Of a DNA stretch of 64,000 nt, positions 6,523 through 15,147 are shown piece after piece; position 1 is the first letter of the stretch, and each line of letters starts with the position of its first letter. This DNA is from Lachnoanaerobaculum sp. ICM7. GTDB taxonomy: Bacteria > Bacillota > Clostridia > Lachnospirales > Lachnospiraceae. The stretch covers positions 1-64,000 of the forward strand of contig NZ_ALJL01000036.1 of assembly GCF_000287675.1 (NCBI RefSeq), given 5' to 3'. The translations under genes and the position numbers were made by a program. The notes below the pieces were generated by a model. That model worked only from the letters and a program-made list of their open reading frames with translations, had not been told where the DNA came from and did no database searches.

Positions 6523-7515
6523 TTAGTTTCCTTCAGGGTTTAGGCATTTGCCTTCTTTATCAAATTGATAGCTGACACCCTTTATATCAATGGAGCGGTC
6601 TCTGGCCATCTTGCCGTCAAGAAGCATATAGTACCAGCTGCCGTCATCATTAGGTATCCATTCATTGGTAGCCATAGTACCGTTTGAATGCACATAGTAA
6701 GTATTGTTGCCGTCTTTTATCCACTTACGCATAGCCATCTTACCGTTGTAATTGAAATAATACCACTCGTTGTTGTCAGGATTTTGAGCCCACTCACCTT
6801 GTGCCATAGTACCGTTTGAGTGGAAATAGTAGTAACCGTCTTTTATCTTCTGCCAACCGGTAAGCATTGAACCGTTATTGCTTAAATAATACCAGTTGCC
6901 GTCTATTACTTTCCAACCTGTGGTTTTTTTGCCGTTAGCATCATAATAATACCAATAACCGTCTTTTTCTTCCCAATTTGTTTTCTCAAGGACATTCACA
7001 TGGATAGATTTGGTTATATCTCTGTATGTAACATTGATATTGGTCTCACCGACCTTTTTAGCATGTACCTCACCTTGATAAACATCTGCAATATCGGGAT
7101 CCTCCGAACTCCATACAGCAAATTGGCTTACATTGGTATAAATACCGCCTTCTAAAAATATTGCACTTGTATCAACATCAAACAATAATTCCATATCCAT
7201 CTCTGTGGGAGCTACAATAAGATGCTTAGTCAATCCGTCGGCAGAATCAGTACCGGCATTTGCCATTGCAAGGCCTGTCATCTTTTTTTCAATGGAATCC
7301 ACATCATATTCATTTTCATAGTCGACACCGATACTGTTATAAACATCTCCGATATCTGTAGAACTGTTTAATTCCCTTACGACACCTGTCTTAACCGAAT
7401 TGTCTACAGCTGTAAGGCTGCCCTCTTCACCGGAAGACTTATTTTCACAGCCTGTTATTAAAAAACTACTACCTATACCTAATGATAGTAATAAGAACGG
7501 TATAATCCTCTTCAT
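6523..7515 (-). CDS. lipoprotein with Ig-like domain and choline-binding-type repeats
   Basis: A 330-aa surface lipoprotein. The signal ends in the lipobox LITGC (lipidated Cys23). Residues about 25-115 are unassigned, and about 115-190 resemble a bacterial Ig-like (BIG2) fold (SSEDPDIADVYQGEVHAKKVG). About 195-325 are six cell-wall-binding repeats of the YYY-NG-TGW type (WYYLSNNGSMLTGWQ and relatives). Such repeats bind choline or other wall polymers in Gram-positive bacteria. I moved the start to MKRIIPF at 7515 because GGAGG lies directly before it; the longer frame gives no signal peptide. It is probably anchored in the membrane and bound to the wall. Specific role unknown. Confidence 0.85.
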   Translation of the reverse strand: MKRIIPFLLLSLGIGSSFLITGCENKSSGEEGSLTAVDNSVKTGVVRELNSSTDIGDVYNSIGVDYENEYDVDSIEKKMTGLAMANAGTDSADGLTKHLIVAPTEMDMELLFDVDTSAIFLEGGIYTNVSQFAVWSSEDPDIADVYQGEVHAKKVGETNINVTYRDITKSIHVNVLEKTNWEEKDGYWYYYDANGKKTTGWKVIDGNWYYLSNNGSMLTGWQKIKDGYYYFHSNGTMAQGEWAQNPDNNEWYYFNYNGKMAMRKWIKDGNNTYYVHSNGTMATNEWIPNDDGSWYYMLLDGKMARDRSIDIKGVSYQFDKEGKCLNPEGN

Positions 7516-7585
7516 ATTCCTCCAAACTCTAAAACATTTACTTAGGGTATTATAGCTATTTAAAAATAGCATTTCAACATATATT

Positions 7586-8260
7586 TTAATATAATTCCAT
7601 GAAAAAAATAATTCCCTGAGTATTTTTTACAAGATCCAATATAATATCGCGGCTGTTCTTTTGTTTACCCTGTATTGTAATTGTGGCGGCACCGCAGGTA
7701 TCGGGTATCAAATTATTTTTGGTTAATTCAAGCTCGACTATATCCAAGTCATTTTGCCTGACATTGCTTAAGAAAATACTTAAAGGTATTTTTCTGTCGT
7801 ATTCTATATATAATTCGACAGAGGTTGAGTCTTTTCTTAAAATCCCGTCCAAGTTTTGAAGCAATGCCATTACTATAAAAATAGCCACTCCGCCTGCTAT
7901 AGCACCTTCATAAAACCCTATTCCGACAGTCAGACCGCAGCAGGCGGCGGCCCATATACCTGCAGCTGTGGTAATACCTTTAACTTGATTTCTGCCGGTA
8001 AGTATTATTGTTCCGGCACCCAAAAAACCTACACCGCTTACAACTTGAGCGCCGAGTCTTACAGGATCGCCGCTTTTAAATACCTGAAATACATATTGAT
8101 TTGTCATCATAACAAGAGTTGAACCAAGGCAAACCAATATATATGTTCTAAAGCCTGCAGGCCTGTTTTTCCTTTCACGATCAAAGCCCAATATTCCGCC
8201 TATCAAAACTGACAGTATAATGCGAAGTATCATAGAGTAAAAATTTAATTCCCTTGGCAT
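7586..8260 (-). CDS. mgtC: MgtC/SapB family membrane protein
   Basis: A 224-aa integral membrane protein. The MgtC-type N-terminal domain has about four helices with GGILGFDRERKNRPAGFRT (about 17-37), GAGTIILTGRNQVKGITTAAG (about 80-100) and WAAACCGLTVGIG. A soluble C-terminal domain follows (about 145-224), of the ACT-like kind seen in longer MgtC relatives. Family members modulate magnesium or acid-stress physiology and F-ATPase in pathogens; the role here is not shown. ATG 8260 is preferred over GTG 8266 because AAGGAG ends 5 nt before it. It lies upstream of the lipoprotein gene on the same strand with a gap of about 70 bp. Confidence 0.88.
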   Translation of the reverse strand: MPRELNFYSMILRIILSVLIGGILGFDRERKNRPAGFRTYILVCLGSTLVMMTNQYVFQVFKSGDPVRLGAQVVSGVGFLGAGTIILTGRNQVKGITTAAGIWAAACCGLTVGIGFYEGAIAGGVAIFIVMALLQNLDGILRKDSTSVELYIEYDRKIPLSIFLSNVRQNDLDIVELELTKNNLIPDTCGAATITIQGKQKNSRDIILDLVKNTQGIIFFMELY

Positions 8261-8335
8261 ACACACTCCTTAAAATATTTAATGTGCCTATTATATATGT
8301 AATATCGGATAAGGTAAATATCAATATAAATTAAT

Positions 8336-8364
8336 TTGCTTTTAACCTTGCTATAAGCTATAAT
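8336..8364 (+). promoter_or_regulatory. sigma-A promoter for the nusB operon
   Basis: -35 TTGCTT (8336-8341), exactly 17 bp, then -10 TATAAT (8359-8364). The ATG of nusB with GGAGG lies about 30 nt after the predicted start. This is the first clear promoter of the long rightward housekeeping run. Confidence 0.75.
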
Positions 8365-8397
8365 TATATGATTAATGTAGACAATATGGAGGATCAT

Positions 8398-8835
8398 ATG
8401 ACAAGGCATTTGCTAAGAGAACATTGTTTTAAAATATTATTTGTTTTAGATTTTTATCCGGAAGAAGAGGTGGAGATCCAAATAGATAATTATTTTGAAT
8501 CACCGTCTTTAGAAGATGAAGAAGATACACTTATTCATGATGCAAATTACAGTGATGGGGATATAGAATATATAAAGTCAAAGGCAATGCTTGTAATTGA
8601 AAGACGTCCTGAGATTGACAAAATAATAAGCGATTTGTCACAGGGCTGGAAGCTTGAGAGAATAGGACGAGTTGAAAGAAATATTTTGAGACTTGCTATA
8701 GCTGAAATGAAATACGATAGTGATATACCTGTAAGCGTAGCGATAAATGAGGCGGTAGAGCTTGCAAAGACATTCGGTAGAGATGAGTCTTATTCATTTG
8801 TAAATGCTATATTGTCAAAGGTGGAAGTAGAGTAG
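8398..8835 (+). CDS. nusB: transcription antitermination factor NusB
   Basis: NusB binds boxA RNA with S10 and supports antitermination of rRNA operons. The 145-aa protein is all-helical, with N-terminal RHLLREHCFKILF and the conserved C-terminal SVAINEAVELAKTFGRDESYSFVNAIL. I chose ATG 8398, preceded by GGAGG (8388-8392), over a frame beginning 30 nt earlier that would use up the ribosome site. It is first in a run leading to xseA 18 bp downstream, the usual clostridial order. Confidence 0.94.
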   Translation: MTRHLLREHCFKILFVLDFYPEEEVEIQIDNYFESPSLEDEEDTLIHDANYSDGDIEYIKSKAMLVIERRPEIDKIISDLSQGWKLERIGRVERNILRLAIAEMKYDSDIPVSVAINEAVELAKTFGRDESYSFVNAILSKVEVE

Positions 8836-8853
8836 TAAAGACCCGGAGGATAT

Positions 8854-10032
8854 ATGGTTTATTCCGTATCAAAAGTGAATGCATATATAAAAAACATGTT
8901 TATGCAGGACTTTGTACTAAATAAGATATCAGTAGAAGGAGAAGTAAGCAATTGCACATATGCTAACTCTAATCATATATATTTTACCATAAAGGATGAA
9001 GGAGGGACCTTATCTGCGGTTATGTTTGCCGGTCAGAGAGGAGGTCTCTCTTTTGATATGAAAAGAGGGCAAAAGGTTGTCGTTACAGGCACTATATCCT
9101 GCTATGAAAAAGAGGGCAGATATCAGCTCTATGCAAATAAGATAGAGGAAGCCGGAAAAGGTGATTTATATGAAAAATATCTTCAGCTTAAAGAAAAGCT
9201 TGAAGATATGGGGATGTTTGATCAAAGATATAAAAAAGAAATACCTAAGTTTGTACAGAGTATAGGTGTGGCAACAGCTCAGACCGGAGCCGTAATAAAT
9301 GATATACAAAATGTAAGTTACAGAAGAAATCCCTATGTCAGAATTGTTTTGGCTCCATGCCTAGTACAAGGTGATGCGGCACCTAAAAGTATTATTTCCG
9401 CTATAAAAAAACTTGATAAAATGAATCTGGATGTTTTGATAGTGGGAAGAGGCGGAGGATCTATAGAAGATCTTTATTGCTTTAATGATGAAGAACTTGC
9501 AAAAACTATTTTTAATGCCAAAACTCCTATAATAAGTGCTGTGGGACATGAAACCGATTTTACAATAGCCGACTTTGTGGCGGATTTAAGAGCTCCCACA
9601 CCAAGTGCGGCTGCGGAGATTGCAAACTTTATCTATAATGACTATATGTATACATTGGACGTCTATAATAGAAAGCTTACAGAGCAAGTTGAGAGAAAGA
9701 TAGATTATGTAAAAAGAGATTTAGATATGCTTCTTATAAAGCTGAATACTCTAAGTCCGCAGATACGTATAAGAGAACAAAAGCAAAGATTGGAAAACTT
9801 TGCAAAGATATTACAAAATACTTTTAAAAACAATTTGGAAAATAAAAAGACTGCACTCGTAAACTTAAGTAAGAGGCTTGATACGGTATCACCTCTTAAA
9901 AGATTGTCAGGCGGCTACGCATATATAAGTGATAATAAAAATAACAAAGTTTTAAGTGCCGAAAGCGTAAAGCCTGAGGATGAGTTAAATATATATTTTT
10001 CCGATGGTAAGGTAAGAGCAAAGGTCTTATAA
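8854..10032 (+). CDS. xseA: exodeoxyribonuclease VII large subunit
   Basis: Catalytic subunit of ExoVII, which degrades single-stranded DNA from both ends to oligonucleotides. The 392-aa protein has the N-terminal OB-fold (about 1-100, SKVNAYIK and GEVSNCTYANSNHIYFTIKD), the catalytic core with GRGGGSIEDLYCFNDE (about 195-210), VGHETDFTIADFVADLRAPTP (about 230-250) and a helical C-terminal arm. GGAGG lies 5 nt before the ATG. Immediately followed by xseB. Confidence 0.96.
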   Translation: MVYSVSKVNAYIKNMFMQDFVLNKISVEGEVSNCTYANSNHIYFTIKDEGGTLSAVMFAGQRGGLSFDMKRGQKVVVTGTISCYEKEGRYQLYANKIEEAGKGDLYEKYLQLKEKLEDMGMFDQRYKKEIPKFVQSIGVATAQTGAVINDIQNVSYRRNPYVRIVLAPCLVQGDAAPKSIISAIKKLDKMNLDVLIVGRGGGSIEDLYCFNDEELAKTIFNAKTPIISAVGHETDFTIADFVADLRAPTPSAAAEIANFIYNDYMYTLDVYNRKLTEQVERKIDYVKRDLDMLLIKLNTLSPQIRIREQKQRLENFAKILQNTFKNNLENKKTALVNLSKRLDTVSPLKRLSGGYAYISDNKNNKVLSAESVKPEDELNIYFSDGKVRAKVL

Positions 10033-10045
10033 TAGAGGGAGAAAA

Positions 10046-10258
10046 ATGCCGAAAAAAGAAGAAAAAAAGCTTGGTATAGAAGAAAATCTGATAAATATAG
10101 AAAATGTAATAGCAAAACTTGAAGAGCCGCAGACTACACTTGAAGAAGCGTTTGTACTCTATGAAGAGGGTATAAAGTTGGTGAAACAGGCAAGTGAGGG
10201 AATAGCTCATGTAGAGAGACAGATGGAGATACTGTCAGGGGATACAAAAGATGAATAA
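10046..10258 (+). CDS. xseB: exodeoxyribonuclease VII small subunit
   Basis: The 70-aa small subunit binds the C-terminal arm of XseA. It is a coiled-coil hairpin with IENVIAKLEEPQTTLEEAFVLYEEGIKL (split here as the core motif LEEAFVLYEEGIKL, about 33-46). GAGGGAG precedes the start. Its last 8 bp overlap the ispA start, so the three genes are tightly coupled. Confidence 0.93.
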   Translation: MPKKEEKKLGIEENLINIENVIAKLEEPQTTLEEAFVLYEEGIKLVKQASEGIAHVERQMEILSGDTKDE

Positions 10259-11141
10259 GGACAATTTAAAGAAAATAGAAGAGATAATAGAGTCCTTCTT
10301 TTTCAGTGAGGACGATTTAAATAAAAAGGTTATTACAGCCGCAAATGAAGCAATAAAAAACGGAGGTAAGAGACTTAGACCTCTTATAATGTTTGAAACT
10401 TATAAGGCTGTTGCAGGGGCGGAGTATGATGAGGGTATAATTGCACCTTTTTTGGCTGCAATAGAGATGATTCATACATTTTCTTTGATTCATGATGACC
10501 TTCCCGCAATGGATAATGACAAACTGAGAAGAGGTAAACCCACCACTTGGGTAAGCTATGGTGAGGATATTGCAATACTTGCAGGAGATATGCTTTCTGT
10601 ACAGGCGTTTGAAATAATATCCGAAAAAATGCAGGATATTGAAGATGACGTTATTTTAAAAAGAATGTCAAAAGCATTATACACATTGGCAAGAGCCACC
10701 GGAGGTTTCGGCATGATAGGCGGACAATGTGTGGATGTGGAGTATTGCGGTAAAAAGATGAGTGAAGATGTGATGAGATATACTTACTCATTAAAGACCG
10801 GAGCATTATTACAGGCATCCTTTGTTATCGGAGGGATACTTGCAGGAGCAAATGATGAAGAAACCGAAATGCTTAAAAAAGCCGGAAGCTATATTGGAGA
10901 AGCGTTTCAGATAAGAGATGATTATCTTGATATTGTGGCGGATGAAAAGGAGCTTGGAAAACCTACACATTCGGATGAAAAAAATGAGAAGACAACCTAT
11001 GTAAATATTGTAGGTATTGATGAAAGCTTAAGAAGAGTTGAATCACTTAGTGCTGACGCTAAGAAATGCTTGAAAGAAGTAAGGGGAAATATGAACTCTA
11101 TTTTTGAAATCATTGATATGATGGTAAATAGAACTTCATAA
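10251..11141 (+). CDS. ispA: polyprenyl (farnesyl/geranylgeranyl) diphosphate synthase
   Basis: A trans-prenyltransferase condensing dimethylallyl diphosphate with isopentenyl diphosphate to give farnesyl (or longer) diphosphate for undecaprenyl and quinone precursors. The 296-aa protein carries NGGKRLRP (about 37-44), the first aspartate-rich motif DDLPAMDND (about 82-90), GGQCVDVEYC (about 157-166), KTGALLQAS and the second motif DDYLDI (about 223-228). Directly upstream of dxs, the conserved clostridial arrangement linking precursor supply and use. Confidence 0.94.
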   Translation: MNKDNLKKIEEIIESFFFSEDDLNKKVITAANEAIKNGGKRLRPLIMFETYKAVAGAEYDEGIIAPFLAAIEMIHTFSLIHDDLPAMDNDKLRRGKPTTWVSYGEDIAILAGDMLSVQAFEIISEKMQDIEDDVILKRMSKALYTLARATGGFGMIGGQCVDVEYCGKKMSEDVMRYTYSLKTGALLQASFVIGGILAGANDEETEMLKKAGSYIGEAFQIRDDYLDIVADEKELGKPTHSDEKNEKTTYVNIVGIDESLRRVESLSADAKKCLKEVRGNMNSIFEIIDMMVNRTS

Positions 11142-11149
11142 GAAGAAAT

Positions 11150-13027
11150 ATGATACTTGAAAATATTGAAAAGCCAAGTGATATAAAAAAATTAAAGAAA
11201 AAAGAATTGGATATATTAGCAAGAGAGATAAGAGATTTTCTTGTTGAGAAAATAAGTATAACAGGCGGACATCTGGCAAGTAATCTTGGAGTTGTGGAGC
11301 TCACCATGGCTATACATATTGCTTTTGATCTGCCAAAGGACAAGATAATATGGGATGTAGGACATCAGTCTTATACTCATAAAATACTCAGTGGAAGAAA
11401 GAATGCTTTTGATAATCTTAGAAAATTCGGTGGAATGGCAGGATTTCCAAAGACCAGTGAGTCAAAATTTGATGTCTTTAATACCGGGCATTCTTCAACA
11501 AGTCTGTCTGCGGGACTTGGAATGGCATTCGGAAGAGATATAAAGGGTGAAAACTACAGAGTCATTTCAGTAATAGGAGACGGTGCTCTTACAGGCGGTA
11601 TGGCTTATGAAGCATTAAATAATGCGGCTCAGATAAAGAAAAACTTTATCATGGTTTTAAATGACAATGAGATGTCCATTTCAAAAAATGTAGGCGGTAT
11701 GAATGATTACCTTAACAATATCAGAACCGGTGACGGATACAATAATCTGAAAAAGAGAGTTGTAAATTCCTTGGAACATTTGCCATATATTGGAAAGCCT
11801 ATGATAGACAGTATAAGACAAACCAAAAACGGAATAAAGCAAATATTGATACCGGGAATGCTGTTTGAAAATATGGGGGTTACCTATCTGGGACCTGTAG
11901 ACGGACATAATATCGCATCACTTTTAAAAGTCTTTGAAGAGGCAAAAAAGGTGGAGGGACCTGTGCTTGTGCATGTACTTACCAAAAAAGGAAAGGGATA
12001 TTCGCCGGCTGAAAATCACCCTGAAAATTTCCATGGAATAGGTGCATTTGATATTGCAAGCGGTAATGCAAAGTCCGGAAGCAAAAAGCCCACATATACG
12101 GATGTTTTTTCCCAAAAAATAGTGGAACTTGCAAGTGAAAATAAAGATATAGTTGCAATAACCGCCGCAATGCCGGAGGGTTGCGGACTTTTGGATTTTA
12201 AAAACAAGTTTCCAAAAAGATTCTTTGATGTGGGTATTGCGGAACAGCATGCCATAACATCTGCGGCAGGACTTGCGGCATCAGGTCTGATACCTGTTGT
12301 TTGTGTATATTCCTCATTTTTACAAAGAGGATTTGATCAGATAGTGCATGATGTATGCTTACAAAATCTTCATGTGGTATTTGCAATTGACAGAGCGGGA
12401 CTTGTAGGCGCTGACGGGGAAACGCATCAGGGAATATTTGATGTGTCATTCCTTAGCTGCATTCCGAATATGACTTTACTTGCACCAAAGAACGCTAAAG
12501 AGTTGGAAGCATGTCTTGAGTTTGCGATAAATTATGACGGACCTGTTGCTATAAGGTATCCGAGAGGTATCGCATATGACAGTTTAAATGAGTTTGAAAC
12601 GCCTATAGAGTTTGGAAAGGGTGAGATGCTTTTTGAAGAAAGCGATATAGCCCTGCTTGCAATAGGAAGCATGGTAAGTACTGCAAAAAATCTCAGGGAA
12701 AAGCTGAAGGCAAATGATTTGAATGTATCCGTTGCAAACGCCAGATTCTTTAAGCCAATAGATTTTGATTTGGTGGATAAATTATGTGAAAAACATAAGC
12801 TTATTGTGACCATGGAAGAGAATGTGATAAACGGTTCCATGGGTGAAAAAGTGAAAGCATATATTCATGAGAATCACAAAGAGGTGGAAGTTTTAAATAT
12901 TGCACTGCCTGACGGATATGTGGAGCATGGAGATGTGAGTCTTTTAAGAGAAAAACTTGAGATAGATTCAGATTCCATACTGAAAAAAGTTTTAGACAAA
13001 TATGAGATGATGAAAAATGAAAGATAG
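11150..13027 (+). CDS. dxs: 1-deoxy-D-xylulose-5-phosphate synthase
   Basis: A thiamine-diphosphate enzyme condensing pyruvate and glyceraldehyde 3-phosphate, first step of the MEP isoprenoid pathway. At 625 aa it is full length. Motifs: DVGHQSYTHKILSGR (about 66-80), the ThDP-binding GDGALTGGMAYEALNNAA (about 143-160) ending in NDNEMSISKNVGG, and in the second half GIAEQHAITSAAG and VFAIDRAGLVGADGETHQG. The 3' end overlaps tlyA by 11 bp. The later pathway gene ispH is at 30171 in this window. Confidence 0.96.
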   Translation: MILENIEKPSDIKKLKKKELDILAREIRDFLVEKISITGGHLASNLGVVELTMAIHIAFDLPKDKIIWDVGHQSYTHKILSGRKNAFDNLRKFGGMAGFPKTSESKFDVFNTGHSSTSLSAGLGMAFGRDIKGENYRVISVIGDGALTGGMAYEALNNAAQIKKNFIMVLNDNEMSISKNVGGMNDYLNNIRTGDGYNNLKKRVVNSLEHLPYIGKPMIDSIRQTKNGIKQILIPGMLFENMGVTYLGPVDGHNIASLLKVFEEAKKVEGPVLVHVLTKKGKGYSPAENHPENFHGIGAFDIASGNAKSGSKKPTYTDVFSQKIVELASENKDIVAITAAMPEGCGLLDFKNKFPKRFFDVGIAEQHAITSAAGLAASGLIPVVCVYSSFLQRGFDQIVHDVCLQNLHVVFAIDRAGLVGADGETHQGIFDVSFLSCIPNMTLLAPKNAKELEACLEFAINYDGPVAIRYPRGIAYDSLNEFETPIEFGKGEMLFEESDIALLAIGSMVSTAKNLREKLKANDLNVSVANARFFKPIDFDLVDKLCEKHKLIVTMEENVINGSMGEKVKAYIHENHKEVEVLNIALPDGYVEHGDVSLLREKLEIDSDSILKKVLDKYEMMKNER

Positions 13028-13808
13028 ATTGGATATACTTTTGGTAAAGCGTGGTCTTGCCGAAAGCAGAGAAAAAGCAAAGGCCATAATAATGTCGGGC
13101 ATTGTATATGTTGACGGACAAAAGGAAGATAAAGCCGGACAGACATTTGCCGAGGAAGTAGATATTGAAGTGCGAGGCAGTACATTAAAATATGTGAGCC
13201 GAGGCGGACTGAAACTTGAAAAGGCTATGGAGTGCTTTGATGTAAGTGTAGAAAATAAAGTCTGTATGGACATAGGAGCATCAAGCGGAGGCTTTACCGA
13301 CTGTATGCTTCAAAACGGTGCAACAAAGGTATATGCCGTAGATGTAGGGCATGGACAGCTTGCATGGAAACTTAGAAATGACGAAAGAGTAGTAGTCATG
13401 GAAAAGACGAATATAAGATATGTAAGACCTGAGGATATAGGTGAGGAGATAGATTTTGCAAGTATAGATGTATCTTTTATCTCATTGTCAAAAGTTCTAC
13501 CGGCAGCTTACAATCTTTTGAAAGAAAACGGTGAGATTGTTGCACTTATAAAGCCCCAGTTTGAGGCCGGAAGAGAAAAGGTAGGTAAAAAAGGTGTGGT
13601 CAGAGAAAAGTCCACACATATAGAAGTCATAGAAAATTGTTTTCAGTATGCAAGAGAAAATAATTTCTCTGTGGAAGAACTTGAATTTTCACCTGTAAAG
13701 GGTCCTGAGGGAAATATTGAGTACCTGTATCATCTCGTAAAGAATAAAAAAGAAGAGAGTAATATAGATATAGAGGCGGTAGTAAACACCGCTCATGAGA
13801 GCTTATAA
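13017..13808 (+). CDS. tlyA: TlyA-family rRNA 2'-O-methyltransferase
   Basis: A 263-aa protein with an N-terminal S4 RNA-binding domain (DILLVKRGLAESREKAKAII, 6-25) and a Rossmann methyltransferase fold with the SAM motif DIGASSGGFTDCML (about 85-98), DVSFISLSKVLPA (about 151-163) and IKPQFEAGREKVGKKGVV. Family members methylate 16S/23S rRNA cytidines and are often labelled hemolysin. Clostridial relatives sit in this same dxs-tlyA-nadK-argR-recN order. The C-terminal 20 residues are poorly conserved. Confidence 0.92.
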   Translation: MKDRLDILLVKRGLAESREKAKAIIMSGIVYVDGQKEDKAGQTFAEEVDIEVRGSTLKYVSRGGLKLEKAMECFDVSVENKVCMDIGASSGGFTDCMLQNGATKVYAVDVGHGQLAWKLRNDERVVVMEKTNIRYVRPEDIGEEIDFASIDVSFISLSKVLPAAYNLLKENGEIVALIKPQFEAGREKVGKKGVVREKSTHIEVIENCFQYARENNFSVEELEFSPVKGPEGNIEYLYHLVKNKKEESNIDIEAVVNTAHESL

Positions 13809-13825
13809 GAGAACGTGGAGGAAGC

Positions 13826-14650
13826 ATGAAAAGTTTTTTTCTTGTTGGAAACAGTGAGAAGGACGGAATAAAAAGAGCACTGTCCAATCTGGAAAATGAA
13901 ATAAAGTCAAAGGGCGGAGTATGCTATAAATCCTATGGCTATATTGATATAAAAGACTTCCCGAAAGTTGACTGTGTTATTACGCTGGGTGGTGACGGTA
14001 CTCTTATAAGGGCTGCAAGAGATATATCACATCTTGGGACACCTATAATAGGCATAAATATGGGACATATGGGTTATCTTACAAGTATCAATAAAGCGGG
14101 TGATATCAAGAATATGGTGGATATACTTATCAATGATGAATATTTCATAGAAAAAAGAATGATGATATCCGCCACAGTTATAAGAGACGGAAAAGAAATA
14201 TGTACTTTGAATGCTCTTAATGAAGCCGTTATCACAAGACTTGAAAGATTAAAAACTATAAGATGTAATGTTTATATTGACGGGGATTTCTTGAATGAAT
14301 ATTCATCTGATGGTATAATTGTAGCAACGCCTACAGGCTCAACCGCATATAATTTGAGTGCGGGAGGACCTATCATAGAGCCGAGCTCCAAGATGATGCT
14401 GATAACGGCAATTTGTCCTCATGCCCTAAGTCAAAGAAGCATAGTACTTTCATCCTCAAAAGTAATACGTGTTTCATTTAATGACAATTTAAAGTCCAAC
14501 AGAGAACTTGTAGTGGACGGCGATGAGAGTGTGATCCTGGAAAATAAGGACGTGATTGAATTAAGAGAGTCGGAAATATATGCCGGACTGATAAAATTAA
14601 AGAAGGGGAGTTTTCTGGACAACATCAGAAATAAGATGAATAGGATTTGA
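13826..14650 (+). CDS. nadK: NAD kinase
   Basis: Phosphorylates NAD to NADP in the cytosol. The 274-aa protein shows the GGDG phosphate loop in TLGGDGTLIRAARD (about 53-66), GHMGYLT (about 85-91), NEAVITR (about 134-140) and the nucleotide motif SDGIIVATPTGSTAYNLSAGG (about 161-181). GTGGAGG precedes the ATG. Two bases separate it from argR. Confidence 0.95.
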   Translation: MKSFFLVGNSEKDGIKRALSNLENEIKSKGGVCYKSYGYIDIKDFPKVDCVITLGGDGTLIRAARDISHLGTPIIGINMGHMGYLTSINKAGDIKNMVDILINDEYFIEKRMMISATVIRDGKEICTLNALNEAVITRLERLKTIRCNVYIDGDFLNEYSSDGIIVATPTGSTAYNLSAGGPIIEPSSKMMLITAICPHALSQRSIVLSSSKVIRVSFNDNLKSNRELVVDGDESVILENKDVIELRESEIYAGLIKLKKGSFLDNIRNKMNRI

Positions 14651-14651
14651 T

Positions 14652-15107
14652 ATGAAAACAAAAAGACATTCAAAGATTGTGGAACTCATTAACTCGTATG
14701 ATATCGAGACACAGGAGGAACTTGCTCAAAAGCTGGAAGAGGGCGGCTTTGTAGTAACTCAGGCTACAGTTTCAAGAGATATCAGAGATTTAAAGCTTTC
14801 AAAAGTGGTAACAGCTAACGGAAAGCAAAAATATTCTCTGATGCCTAAGCAGGACGGGATCTCTGAAAAATATGTAAGAATACTTGGAGAAGCCTTTGTA
14901 TCAATGGATATGGCACAAAATATTCTTGTAGTAAAGACCGTATCGGGTATGGCTATGGCGGCTGCTGCGGCTCTTGACTCCATGCAGATGAGTGAGATAG
15001 TAGGTTGTATTGCGGGTGATGATACAATTATGGCTGCCATAAGAAGTGTAGATGATACAGTGGTTGTCATGGAAAGAATAAGAAAACTTGTTTATAAGAA
15101 TGAATAA
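14652..15107 (+). CDS. argR: arginine repressor ArgR
   Basis: Arginine-responsive hexameric repressor/activator of arginine metabolism. The 151-aa protein has an N-terminal winged helix (about 1-65, with QATVSRDIRDLKLSKV) and a C-terminal oligomerisation/arginine-binding domain (about 80-150, with GMAMAAAAALDS and GCIAGDDTIMAAIRS, whose GDD contacts arginine). Its place between nadK and recN is conserved in clostridia. No ARG box is obvious in the flanking gaps. Confidence 0.95.
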   Translation: MKTKRHSKIVELINSYDIETQEELAQKLEEGGFVVTQATVSRDIRDLKLSKVVTANGKQKYSLMPKQDGISEKYVRILGEAFVSMDMAQNILVVKTVSGMAMAAAAALDSMQMSEIVGCIAGDDTIMAAIRSVDDTVVVMERIRKLVYKNE

Positions 15108-15147
15108 GTATAATGATGTATCAGGGTAGTATCTAAAAAGGAGAATT

